64,000 nucleotides of DNA from Lacticigenium naphthae DSM 19658. GTDB lineage: Bacteria; Bacillota; Bacilli; Lactobacillales; Carnobacteriaceae_A. Under the pieces are notes generated by a model that made no database searches, had not been told where the DNA came from, and saw only the letters and a list, made by a program, of their open reading frames with translations. How positions within the stretch are numbered: the first letter of the stretch is position 1; every line of letters starts with the position of its first letter. This document shows positions 51,033-58,099 of the stretch, in pieces. A program made the translations under genes and the position numbers. The stretch lies in NCBI RefSeq assembly GCF_000425865.1, contig NZ_AUEG01000001.1, positions 434,001 to 498,000 on the forward strand, given 5' to 3'.

Positions 51033-53381
51033 CTATTCACCGTAATTGTAAAGTCGCTGCCTACCATAAATCGGCAAACGCTTAATACTGCTGGTACGTT
51101 CCCAACCAGGAATCTGAGCCATAAGTGCTGCAATCTGATAACTATCAGTGGTCTTTAATTCTGGGAGATTATGATTAAAGCACTCGCACCAAATTTCAGC
51201 ATTGCTTACAGAGGTTCGTGTAACAGTTCCTGTATGCTTTGCCCCACCAAATTCACTACCGCTTAGGTAATTTCTACGGGCAAACAAATCCATGCTATCC
51301 CAATCATCTGGAAGCAAGGTATTCAGGTACTCTTCAACCATGCCAACACGCTCATCAGCCTCCATGGCACCCTTCTGGGCCTTTTCAGCTTCTTCTAAAA
51401 TGTCACCCTCCAGATATAGCTTTTCGCCTGAGTTCCATATTTCTTTTGCTTCAGCCCAGAACTGCTGCCTGTATTCTTCCGTAAAGCTCCATGTCTTTTT
51501 TTGCTTTTTCTGATGCACCTTGATGATCCAAAAACGACGATTTCCTGTGATATCACGTAAATATCCACGCTCTCCATTTACCGTTGCAATAACAATGCAC
51601 TGTCTAGGATGGCTTTCAACAACTCTGCCATAAGACGGTCGATACTTATCATCAGAGGTAGAGAGGAATGCTTTCACTTTTTCAATATCGGCTTTCTTCA
51701 TACCTGCAAGTTCACCGATCTCAACTACCCAGAATCCCTGAAGTTTTTCAGCACCTGACTTGTCGTCCATATCGGTAAGAGATAGAGTTTCAGAATAGAA
51801 GTCCGCTGTTACCAGGTCTTTTAAAATTGTGCTTTTGCCAATACCCTGATCGCCATCAAGCACAGGAACGCAGTCAAACTTAATTCCTGGAACATATATC
51901 CGCGCAACTGCCGCTGCAAAGGTCTTTCTAGTCACTGTGCGTATATACTCAGTGTCATCAGCCTGAAGATATTTGATGAAAACATCTTCCACACGTTTTA
52001 CTCCATCCCACGCAGGAAGGGAATCAAGATAATCCCTTATAGGGTGGAATCTCCGATCATCAGCAACCTTGGTAAAAGCAACATCGTGGTTTCTACTTGA
52101 GAACGGAAGGTAGCGAATATCCATAATGGACTTAAGCTGGGCTGTGTCGGCGTCTCTCCAAAACACGTTACCTTCCGGTCTTTCCCACGGAAGTGGTCCA
52201 GTGACCTGGATACGGTTTGATAACTCGTTGAATGCAAAATTCTTAAAATCAGGATCATGATTCAGGATAAGGTTTAAGTTGTACACGCTGTTTTCGAGCA
52301 CTTGACTTCGAGGCTGATACTTTAGTTTTTCTTTCCAGTTGTCACCAAAATCTGTAAAGTCCACTTCTGCTTCTGCGAGTTTTTCATTGGTAGCAAAGAC
52401 TTTCACCTCATCGATCTTCATTACGAAATCACACATACTCTTAAAGGACTTCTTAACATCGTCATCTCCAAACTTATGGATACGGACGATGTCAAAGGCG
52501 TTACATAATTTAAGGTAGGCCGGGTCCTTGGCATGATGGCTGTATACGAACTTGCCACCTTCCTTAATTTCAACACCCGCCATACTGCTTGACTCTATAA
52601 AATGGTAGCGTTCTTCATTATCTGTTGGCTCGTAGATATCTGATAAAAATACATCGATTGCTTTTGTGACAGGGAAGTAGACTCTATTGAAAAGCCCGAC
52701 AACACCCTCCTTTTCAAGAGGGTCCTGTACCTTCTGATGCGATACTGTATTTGCCTTGCTCTCCCTCGATGAAGTTGGAAGTCTTGTAGGATCAGTCCAT
52801 TCAGGATGAGCTGTTAGAATATCATCTGGATTAAGCCAGTCCTTGTCCACTTCCTTATAGATGAAGTTTCCGTTGGATGGCGTACTTGGCCAGTACATCA
52901 GCTGGTTTGGGAGATAGGAGCATTCATCGAAATAATCCATACCGAGCATCTGTGCAAGATATCTTGATACTGCCACAAACTCCTCAGAGGTCACATCCCT
53001 TGTAAGAGGCAAGATAATGCGAACTCTAGGATTTTCGTCAGTACTACTATGGGTTGAGTAAAGAACTGAGATATACTGGACATTCGATTCATAGTTTTCA
53101 AGAAACTCTTTATCAATGCGGTCACCATCTAAGGCAATCATTGAGCGGAGCTCCACAGTGTCGATTTTCCTTCGACCGCCTTTTAATACCCCTGCAACAA
53201 AACCACCATGATCTTTTGCATCATCCTTTTGAGCCTTGCTGAATTTGGAGTATTCTTCTGCTGATTCTGTCGTACGGATTGGAGTCTTCAACCTATCTTT
53301 TAGCTCATCAAATGTGATTTGTTTGTTGACCCACTTCTTTGCCTGTCGGCTGTTCCCGTAGGCAATGGCTAGTTTTCTCAA
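51033..53381 (-). CDS. VapE-type primase-helicase
   Basis: A 782-aa replication protein. The N-terminal ~280 residues look like a prim-pol/archaeo-eukaryotic primase unit (SMIALDGDRID, VLYSTHSSTDENPRVRIILP). The C-terminal virulence-associated-E domain is a superfamily-3-like helicase with Walker A PVLDGDQGIGKSTILKDL at about 505-520, then WVVEIGELAGMKKADIEKVK and GRVVESHPRQCIVIATVNGE. It probably primes and unwinds phage DNA. The polymerase gene it should work with lies 30 kb away. The ATG follows the nuclease gene upstream. Confidence 0.93.
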   Translation of the reverse strand: MRKLAIAYGNSRQAKKWVNKQITFDELKDRLKTPIRTTESAEEYSKFSKAQKDDAKDHGGFVAGVLKGGRRKIDTVELRSMIALDGDRIDKEFLENYESNVQYISVLYSTHSSTDENPRVRIILPLTRDVTSEEFVAVSRYLAQMLGMDYFDECSYLPNQLMYWPSTPSNGNFIYKEVDKDWLNPDDILTAHPEWTDPTRLPTSSRESKANTVSHQKVQDPLEKEGVVGLFNRVYFPVTKAIDVFLSDIYEPTDNEERYHFIESSSMAGVEIKEGGKFVYSHHAKDPAYLKLCNAFDIVRIHKFGDDDVKKSFKSMCDFVMKIDEVKVFATNEKLAEAEVDFTDFGDNWKEKLKYQPRSQVLENSVYNLNLILNHDPDFKNFAFNELSNRIQVTGPLPWERPEGNVFWRDADTAQLKSIMDIRYLPFSSRNHDVAFTKVADDRRFHPIRDYLDSLPAWDGVKRVEDVFIKYLQADDTEYIRTVTRKTFAAAVARIYVPGIKFDCVPVLDGDQGIGKSTILKDLVTADFYSETLSLTDMDDKSGAEKLQGFWVVEIGELAGMKKADIEKVKAFLSTSDDKYRPSYGRVVESHPRQCIVIATVNGERGYLRDITGNRRFWIIKVHQKKQKKTWSFTEEYRQQFWAEAKEIWNSGEKLYLEGDILEEAEKAQKGAMEADERVGMVEEYLNTLLPDDWDSMDLFARRNYLSGSEFGGAKHTGTVTRTSVSNAEIWCECFNHNLPELKTTDSYQIAALMAQIPGWERTSSIKRLPIYGRQRLYNYGE

Positions 53382-53382
53382 C

Positions 53383-53979
53383 TTAATGACCCCCTTTCAC
53401 CCCATGTTCAAACCTGGCCTGTCTAGCAGCACGATATGCTTTCTCTGTTGCTCTAGAATTCATATCACAAAGATAGTTGCTGTCATCGCCGAAGAGTTCA
53501 AATTTCCCTTTGTGGTTTATCCCAGGATATGCCGCAAAGTAATCCCCATCGATAGTTTCAAAGTTGTACTTATTGGGCCACTTGCCGTTGTCATTGTAAG
53601 CTTCATTTTCTATGGACCATAGGATGTCATCAATATCTGCACCACTAGGAATATTCACAACCACAAGGATGGCTGTCTGGGACTTTCCGTAAAAATCAGG
53701 ATCATCTTTTCCTAGCTCGTAGAAACGGTTAATTTTCTCTGCATCAGCATCGGTCATCTGGCCCTTGACCTCAACGTAAAGATCACCACTGGATCTACCG
53801 TCTACGCCGTGAAGAAGAAAGTCTGGAAGATAGGTTAACCCATTTCCAAGGTCATATCCTTCAGGTTCATACTCGTAATCAATACCACAGAAATCGGAGA
53901 ATACAGCCCAACGAGCCTCAAGCCTAGACCTGAAGAGGTAACCTTTATATTCGGTCTCTATTGCTTTTATTTTTTTCAT
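53383..53979 (-). CDS. Phage PD-(D/E)XK nuclease-like protein
   Basis: A 198-aa protein: IETEYKGYLFRSRLEARWAV, DYEYEPEGYDLGNGLTYLPD and DLYVEVKGQMTDADAEKI. The Glu, Asp and Glu-x-Lys spacing matches small PD-(D/E)XK nucleases (NERD or TnsA like) found next to phage replication genes. The C-terminal third ends with basic helices. It overlaps the upstream gene by 4 bp and precedes VapE. Confidence 0.78.
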   Translation of the reverse strand: MKKIKAIETEYKGYLFRSRLEARWAVFSDFCGIDYEYEPEGYDLGNGLTYLPDFLLHGVDGRSSGDLYVEVKGQMTDADAEKINRFYELGKDDPDFYGKSQTAILVVVNIPSGADIDDILWSIENEAYNDNGKWPNKYNFETIDGDYFAAYPGINHKGKFELFGDDSNYLCDMNSRATEKAYRAARQARFEHGVKGGH

Positions 53980-54410
53980 AATGTGTCCACCTCCTCAAAA
54001 TCTTTGTTGAAGTATCTGATCGGCTGTCTACGTTTCTTGGCCTTTTCAATTTCAATGCTCATACCTTTTGAAATAACATCACCGAGTACCCACACTTCCT
54101 GGCATTTGCCCATGAGGATGATGTCCATGAAAATTGCCAGGTCGCGTTCTTTTTCATTGTTATCATCCATAAACTGTGGAAACATAAGATGCGGAGCCAG
54201 TGGAATGTTCCCTTTCTCTAGTGCAAACCGGCAGAAGTCCTGCGCTCGTTTAACATTTCCTTCGATGTCCCCACTAAAAGGAGAACAAATATAGACAAGA
54301 GGCCTAAAGGCAGCTTTTGATGCTGCCTTTTCCTCGCGAGTGACGTTACTTAGTGCTTCATATGGAGTAGGGTCATAGTATCCTTCAGCATTGAACTTAT
54401 TTACGCTCAT
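53976..54410 (-). CDS. DUF4406/DUF7768-like nucleoside-phosphate hydrolase fold
   Basis: A 144-aa protein with a Rossmann-like start RPLVYICSPFSGDIEGNVKR, then LAPHLMFPQFMDDNNEKERD and CQEVWVLGDVISKGMSIEIE. This is the nucleoside 2-deoxyribosyltransferase-like fold of DUF4406/DUF7768. It might act on nucleotides during infection; no activity is established. The start at 54410 follows GGAGGGCAGTATT; longer frames upstream overlap the next gene. Confidence 0.75.
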   Translation of the reverse strand: MSVNKFNAEGYYDPTPYEALSNVTREEKAASKAAFRPLVYICSPFSGDIEGNVKRAQDFCRFALEKGNIPLAPHLMFPQFMDDNNEKERDLAIFMDIILMGKCQEVWVLGDVISKGMSIEIEKAKKRRQPIRYFNKDFEEVDTL

Positions 54411-54618
54411 AATACTGCCCTCCGCTCTTGACCTTCTTACTGCATTCATCGCAGAATACTGCTGTACCATAAAGGTCGCTCTCACCATCACTTAAAATTT
54501 CACCGATATCTACTGACACCTCAGACCCACACATGGGGCAATGGCAAAACACATTCTCATCTGTTATTTCAATGGATATTTCCATGGAATCATTCACTCT
54601 TTCTTTCACATAAAACAT
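54397..54618 (-). CDS. Small zinc-ribbon phage protein
   Basis: A 73-aa protein with two CxxC pairs, CHCPMCGSE and VFCDECSKK, forming a zinc ribbon, preceded by an acidic strand (SMEISIEITDENV). AAGGAGGGCTACAAC precedes the ATG. It overlaps the DUF4406-like gene by 14 bp. The function is unknown. Confidence 0.7.
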   Translation of the reverse strand: MFYVKERVNDSMEISIEITDENVFCHCPMCGSEVSVDIGEILSDGESDLYGTAVFCDECSKKVKSGGQYYERK

Positions 54619-54632
54619 TGTTGTAGCCCTCC

Positions 54633-55295
54633 TTAATTATTTTCTATTTTGGTTTTGTACCATTCCAAGTAACGCTTGCGCTGCTGATAATCTGGGACAG
54701 CCACTAACAAGCCAACATCTACTTTTTGTAATGTGTCAATCATCGTAATCTGCTCATCAGACAAATAAGGCCTGATGCTTTTTCCTTTTTCAATTCCGTT
54801 TGCTAATCTAAACTGCTTTGCTGTCATTCCAACAACGATGCGATTTAACATATCGCATTCATTACTGAAGTGATATGGCTTAGGGTTTTCATGCAGCAGC
54901 TTTATGTTGGCTGTTAACAATGGAAATTCTTGTCTTGCAGAAACAAGCGTTTTAATGAAGCACTCCATCTCGTTGAACCTACGGATGTAAAGCTCTTTGA
55001 ATTTCATTGCTTTTTGTCCCGAGTATCCCATCACCAGCATCGTGAATCCATCCCGAGTCATGAAATAACAAGGTAGCTTTCTGCCAGTACTGTCCTTATA
55101 AGAATCAGATTTAAAGTTAGAATTAATGAAATTTTCACTCAGCCCAGATTTGGGCTCTGTGATTCTTGCAATATCTCGCAGAACGTGTTTGTGTTGTTTT
55201 TCAAAGAACTCTGCCACAAACAAACTATCCACTCTTGCCGTATCATTGGTGTCGGCAAATACACCATATTGGTCCTTAGGTATTAATTCTCTCAT
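54633..55295 (-). CDS. Rha-family phage regulatory protein
   Basis: A 220-aa protein with an N-terminal pRha domain: VDSLFVAEFFEKQHKHVLRD, FKSDSYKDSTGRKLPCYFMT, RDGFTMLVMGYSGQKAMKFK. The C-terminal part (VVGMTAKQFRLANGIEKGKS, LSDEQITMIDTLQKVDVGLL) is an antirepressor-type domain. Rha proteins interfere with or regulate lysogeny. AAGGAGGTAATTCTG precedes the ATG, and hairpin C lies upstream, between this gene and the sigma-like gene. Confidence 0.85.
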   Translation of the reverse strand: MRELIPKDQYGVFADTNDTARVDSLFVAEFFEKQHKHVLRDIARITEPKSGLSENFINSNFKSDSYKDSTGRKLPCYFMTRDGFTMLVMGYSGQKAMKFKELYIRRFNEMECFIKTLVSARQEFPLLTANIKLLHENPKPYHFSNECDMLNRIVVGMTAKQFRLANGIEKGKSIRPYLSDEQITMIDTLQKVDVGLLVAVPDYQQRKRYLEWYKTKIENN

Positions 55296-55329
55296 CAGAA
55301 TTACCTCCTTAATTTTTTTGAAGGTCTTG

Positions 55330-55371
55330 ACCCTTCTAAGTGGTAGCCTTGGGAAAGGGGCAAATCTGACG
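55330..55371 (-). promoter_or_regulatory. Conserved RNA hairpin, copy C
   Basis: Minus strand: CGTCAGATTT, a CCCTT/AAGGG stem (55355-55359 with 55331-55335), loop GGCTACCA. It overlaps the last codons and TAG of the sigma-like gene. Unlike copies A and B the stem does not contain the next gene's ribosome binding site. Confidence 0.7.
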
Positions 55372-55932
55372 ATTCTGATATTCTTCTTGTAATTTTTTTG
55401 TTGCTCTCTTTAATTTCTGGGTGATGTTATTCTCATCTGCACCTATGGAGTTGGCATATTCACGTATTGGGATTCCGTCGATACGGACTGCAATAAAGGC
55501 CTCTGCCCATTCTGGTTTCTTGGAAAGAGTTTTGCGGATCCAATCGCAAATGACCTCGCATTCATAATCTCTACTGCGTGTTTCATCATCAGAGGTGGTA
55601 CAGAGATAATCCATGATGTTAAAAGACTCATCATCTGGTTCACCCTGAACATATCCCCTCTTGCCATTTGATTTTTTCATCTTGGGATTAGGGTCAATCC
55701 GCCTTGTTTCCCTCCGCCAACCGTTATATTCTTTGGAGTTCAACAGGTCAAACATCTCTTGTACAGTTTGACAACGCTTGATTTCTTCTTTCTTCTCAGG
55801 CTTAGCCTCCGCAAGACGCTGCTCATAATCGATGTCCAGCATTACGCTGTAATCTCCATCTGGAATTTCAATTGTGGTGTAGTTTTTGTTACCGTTCTTG
55901 ATGTTGTCCTCATACAATACTTTAATTTTCAT
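55336..55932 (-). CDS. Sigma-factor-like early protein
   Basis: A 198-aa protein. The N-terminal part (MKIKVLYEDNIKNGNKNYTT, IEIPDGDYSVMLDIDYEQRL) is typical of a phage/ICE protein annotated 'sigma-70 family' or 'RNA polymerase subunit'. The C-terminal part has CDWIRKTLSKKPEWAEAFIA and GIPIREYANSIGADENNITQ, a region-4-like HTH. ATG 55932 follows AAGGAGTACAAA; upstream in-frame ATGs lie in the structured leader. As the first early gene with a terminator-bearing leader it may be the operon's control point. Confidence 0.75.
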   Translation of the reverse strand: MKIKVLYEDNIKNGNKNYTTIEIPDGDYSVMLDIDYEQRLAEAKPEKKEEIKRCQTVQEMFDLLNSKEYNGWRRETRRIDPNPKMKKSNGKRGYVQGEPDDESFNIMDYLCTTSDDETRSRDYECEVICDWIRKTLSKKPEWAEAFIAVRIDGIPIREYANSIGADENNITQKLKRATKKLQEEYQNRQICPFPKATT

Positions 55933-55971
55933 TTTGTACTCCTTTCCGTCCTGGCATTGACGGCGGAATAC

Positions 55972-56005
55972 AAAAAGAGCCTGTGGAGAAGATGACCACA
56001 GACTC
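55972..56005 (-). terminator. Terminator in the leader of the sigma-like gene
   Basis: GAGTCTGTGG and CCACAGGCTC form a 10-bp stem followed by TTTTTG on the minus strand, 40 bp before the ATG. Flanking GCGGA and TCCGC could pair outside it. Confidence 0.8.
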
Positions 56006-56008
56006 CGC

Positions 56009-56125
56009 ATGTCCTAAAAATGGGCACACGAAATCACGGTGGGTGCATCCTCATTCCAAATACAGTCTTTATCACTGTATTCTGAACTCTTATGCATCCC
56101 GCCGTCCGTATGCGCACTAGGACAT
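56009..56125 (-). ncRNA. Long imperfect RNA hairpin upstream of the sigma-like gene
   Basis: The minus strand folds into one extended structure: ATGTCCTA (56118-56125) with TAGGACAT (56009-56016); GCATACG with CGTGTGC; ACGG with CCGT; GGG with CCC; TGCAT with ATGCA; and AATACAGT (56074-56081) with ACTGTATT (56059-56066) around GATAAAG. A terminator follows. GACGGCGG in the 5' arm (56099-56106) can alternatively pair with CCGCCGTC (55959-55966) beyond that terminator. Confidence 0.7.
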
Positions 56126-56160
56126 TGAGATTAATTTTGTTGATTAATACCTTTGAGGAA

Positions 56161-56199
56161 GATAGGCAGGCTGATTAATCAAATCTTTCTCTGCCTATC
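56161..56199. repeat. 9-bp inverted repeat with TGATTAATCA inside
   Basis: GATAGGCAG (56161-56169) and CTGCCTATC (56191-56199) are perfect inverted repeats. The loop contains the palindrome TGATTAATCA (56172-56181), and further GATTAAT motifs occur at 56129 and 56141. It may be a regulatory site of the early operon. Confidence 0.5.
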
Positions 56200-56215
56200 G
56201 ATCAAAGTAAAAAAT

Positions 56216-56359
56216 CTACTTCTTTTTGCTTTGTTTCGTTTGACTTAAAGCACTGCCAGCAACTGATTTAGATTGCTTGCTATAACGTCCATCACTAAGA
56301 ATTTTGCTTGCTTTTGATGCAACTCTTTTAGATGTTTGCTTTGTATTACGCTTGGCCAT
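56216..56359 (-). CDS. Small basic protein (47 aa)
   Basis: From ATG 56357-56359, after AGGAGGTAGCGCAA, the frame reads MAKRNTKQTSKRVASKASKI, LSDGRYSKQSKSVAGSALSQ and a Lys-rich end, stopping with TAG at 56216-56218. Nearly half the residues are Lys, Arg, Ser or Thr. I recall similar 45-50-aa proteins of unknown function on mobile elements and beside defence genes. The strong ribosome binding site and conservation argue that it is real. It lies between the early leader and the ABC-3C operon. Confidence 0.75.
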   Translation of the reverse strand: MAKRNTKQTSKRVASKASKILSDGRYSKQSKSVAGSALSQTKQSKKK

Positions 56360-56561
56360 TTGCGCTACCTCCTTCCATAATTCTGAATTTGTTCAGAATT
56401 TATATTTTCTTTTGAAGATAAATTCAACAATAAACAACAAAATATTTGCTTTTGTGAATTTCTCCTCTGGAAATGTGTGATTTTTCGTGATATAATTCAA
56501 GAAATGTTTGTATACTTACAACTCTTTCTTCAACATCACTCAATCACTAATAAAATTGTAT

Positions 56562-56590
56562 AAAAAAAAGCCCTTCCATTAAGGAAGGAC
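56562..56590 (-). terminator. Terminator on the minus strand
   Basis: GTCCTTCC and GGAAGGGC form a stem with one mismatch and are followed by TTTTTTTT on the minus strand. It would stop transcripts entering from the right, antisense to the ABC-3C genes. Confidence 0.7.
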
Positions 56591-56620
56591 TCGGAGAGGT
56601 TCGGAAGGATTCGGAAATAT
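56591..56620 (+). promoter_or_regulatory. Triple 10-bp direct repeat before the ABC-3C operon
   Basis: Three consecutive decamers TCGGAGAGGT, TCGGAAGGAT and TCGGAAATAT share TCGGA in exact 10-bp phase, one helical turn apart, ending 18 bp before the first ATG. This looks like an operator for a regulator binding one face of DNA. The XRE protein encoded at the operon's end is a candidate. Confidence 0.6.
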
Positions 56621-56638
56621 AGTTGGAGGTGCTAGATA

Positions 56639-57649
56639 ATGCTCTTTAGTGAATTTGCGAATATACTTTATAAACACAGTGACACGTCATATAAGCCACA
56701 TGAATTTTTTCTGTCGCTTTTTGATAACATTATGAGAGATCCTCAAACGGTGGAGGAGATAAAACAATCAAAGGAAAGTAAATACAACCCCTTTGACTCT
56801 CTTGCTCCGGATTCTTTGGATCGGTATTTTAAAGGTACTCTCCCACTAAGTAAGAGAAATGTACATAAAGTTATTAGCAGAAAAGATACAGATAAATTTG
56901 CAGATTACATAAATACAATAAATGAGCATAATCAAATGGCTATTGAAGATGAAATCAAAGCAATGATTCCAAACTTCAATCCTGATGAGGTTTTAGGGTA
57001 TGCTTGTGCTGATTTATTTCTTCAAATCCTAGATGATATTTATGAAGGTAGAGAATCTAAAGAATCATCTAGCATTAATGTTTCGAATAATCCACCCTCC
57101 GCTTCGAAATTAACTTCCTTACCTTCCCAAACTATTTATTATGATGAATCAGATGGAAAATTACATATTGGGGATGTTAAAATATCTATTCCTAAAGAAA
57201 TTGAACCCCCGCAAGATATTGCTCCAGAAGAAGAAAGATATGTCTGTGAGCTACTTGCAGCTTATGCAGAAGCTATAAAATCTGGTGACTTATCAAAATC
57301 TGATTTAGAGTCTTTACCCAGAAAATATAAAAGGAACTTCTCTGATCAACGAATTAATTATTATAGTGCATTACGTATTGACCGTTTTATTAGAGAATCC
57401 CTTGATAAAGGTGAGGAGCACTCAAAGAAATGGAAATCTGAAACGCATGATTATATTAAAGATACCTTATGGGATGATTATGACGATGGATACAAGCGGC
57501 TGTTAACAGTAATGAAAAAGGTAGTAGATTGCTCTACCACATCTGCTGTCGACAGTATTCAAAATCTTATTGGCCCAAAAGAAAAGAAAGGAACCTGTCA
57601 CTTATTGGTCAACGACGGTTACGTTCGTTGGGTGGATGAAGATGAATGA
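56639..57649 (+). CDS. ABC-three-component (ABC-3C) system, CTD-bearing protein
   Basis: A 336-aa protein, first of the defence-like operon. Residues 1-150 form a helical domain (FANILYKHSDTSYKPHEFFL) that may be the effector or sensor. After a Ser/Pro-rich linker, the C-terminal ~150 residues match the ABC-3C C-terminal domain: ERYVCELLAAYAEAIKSGDL, QRINYYSALRIDRFIRESLD, and the final GTCHLLVNDGYVRWV, which I recognise as the family's hallmark. ABC-3C systems are predicted anti-mobile-element systems. GGAGGTG precedes the ATG. Confidence 0.8.
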   Translation: MLFSEFANILYKHSDTSYKPHEFFLSLFDNIMRDPQTVEEIKQSKESKYNPFDSLAPDSLDRYFKGTLPLSKRNVHKVISRKDTDKFADYINTINEHNQMAIEDEIKAMIPNFNPDEVLGYACADLFLQILDDIYEGRESKESSSINVSNNPPSASKLTSLPSQTIYYDESDGKLHIGDVKISIPKEIEPPQDIAPEEERYVCELLAAYAEAIKSGDLSKSDLESLPRKYKRNFSDQRINYYSALRIDRFIRESLDKGEEHSKKWKSETHDYIKDTLWDDYDDGYKRLLTVMKKVVDCSTTSAVDSIQNLIGPKEKKGTCHLLVNDGYVRWVDEDE

Positions 57650-58094
57650 CAAAGTTTTTAATACTGAATTTGAAATATCTATGAGGTTGTTGCTTGTCTT
57701 ATCTCAATCTGAAAAGAAAAGGCTCACATTCGATAGCCTAGTAACAGCAGATTTTATTTCAAATTACTCAAAAGAGTTCGGACTATCTCATAGCAATCTT
57801 CACGGTGAAAATGAATTTAGTTTTTCTGAATTCTCTGCAAGAAGAGCATTAGCACAAAAAGCTATAAAACAGCTTGTGCTTGAAAACTTAGTAAAGGTTT
57901 CTTATTCAAATGATGGCTTTAAATACTCTATCACGGAACGTGGACAGGCCTTAAGTAATTCTTTGGCTTCTGATTATGCCACTGAATATAGATTATATGC
58001 TCAAAAAGCTATTGTTTATATGAGTTCAAAAAATGAAAAAGAGCTTCTAAATTTAATTACTCGAGAAGCCTCTAAGTCATTAAGGAAGGGGTAA
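57642..58094 (+). CDS. ABC-3C system middle component
   Basis: A 150-aa protein. FEISMRLLLVLSQSEKKRLT, then SEFSARRALAQKAIKQLVLE and VSYSNDGFKYSITERGQALS form a winged-helix domain as in the 'middle component' of ABC-3C systems, thought to bridge effector and ATPase. I start at ATG 57642, which overlaps the upstream stop by 8 bp; an earlier in-frame ATG lies deep inside the first gene. The next gene starts five bases after its stop. The number of the MC subfamily cannot be told. Confidence 0.8.
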   Translation: MNDKVFNTEFEISMRLLLVLSQSEKKRLTFDSLVTADFISNYSKEFGLSHSNLHGENEFSFSEFSARRALAQKAIKQLVLENLVKVSYSNDGFKYSITERGQALSNSLASDYATEYRLYAQKAIVYMSSKNEKELLNLITREASKSLRKG

Positions 58095-58099
58095 CTTAT

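Larger units (their letters stand above)
56360..56638. other. Divergent spacer before the ABC-3C operon
   Basis: AT-rich spacer between leftward and rightward genes. It contains an inverted repeat near 56379-56400 (AATTCTGAAT, ATTCAGAATT-like), the terminator at 56562-56590 and the triple repeat at 56591-56620. No gene seen. Confidence 0.5.

Noticed and set aside
56009-56125. tRNA gene
   Set aside because: It has an acceptor-like 8-bp end pairing, but the interior is one long hairpin without D, anticodon and T arms.
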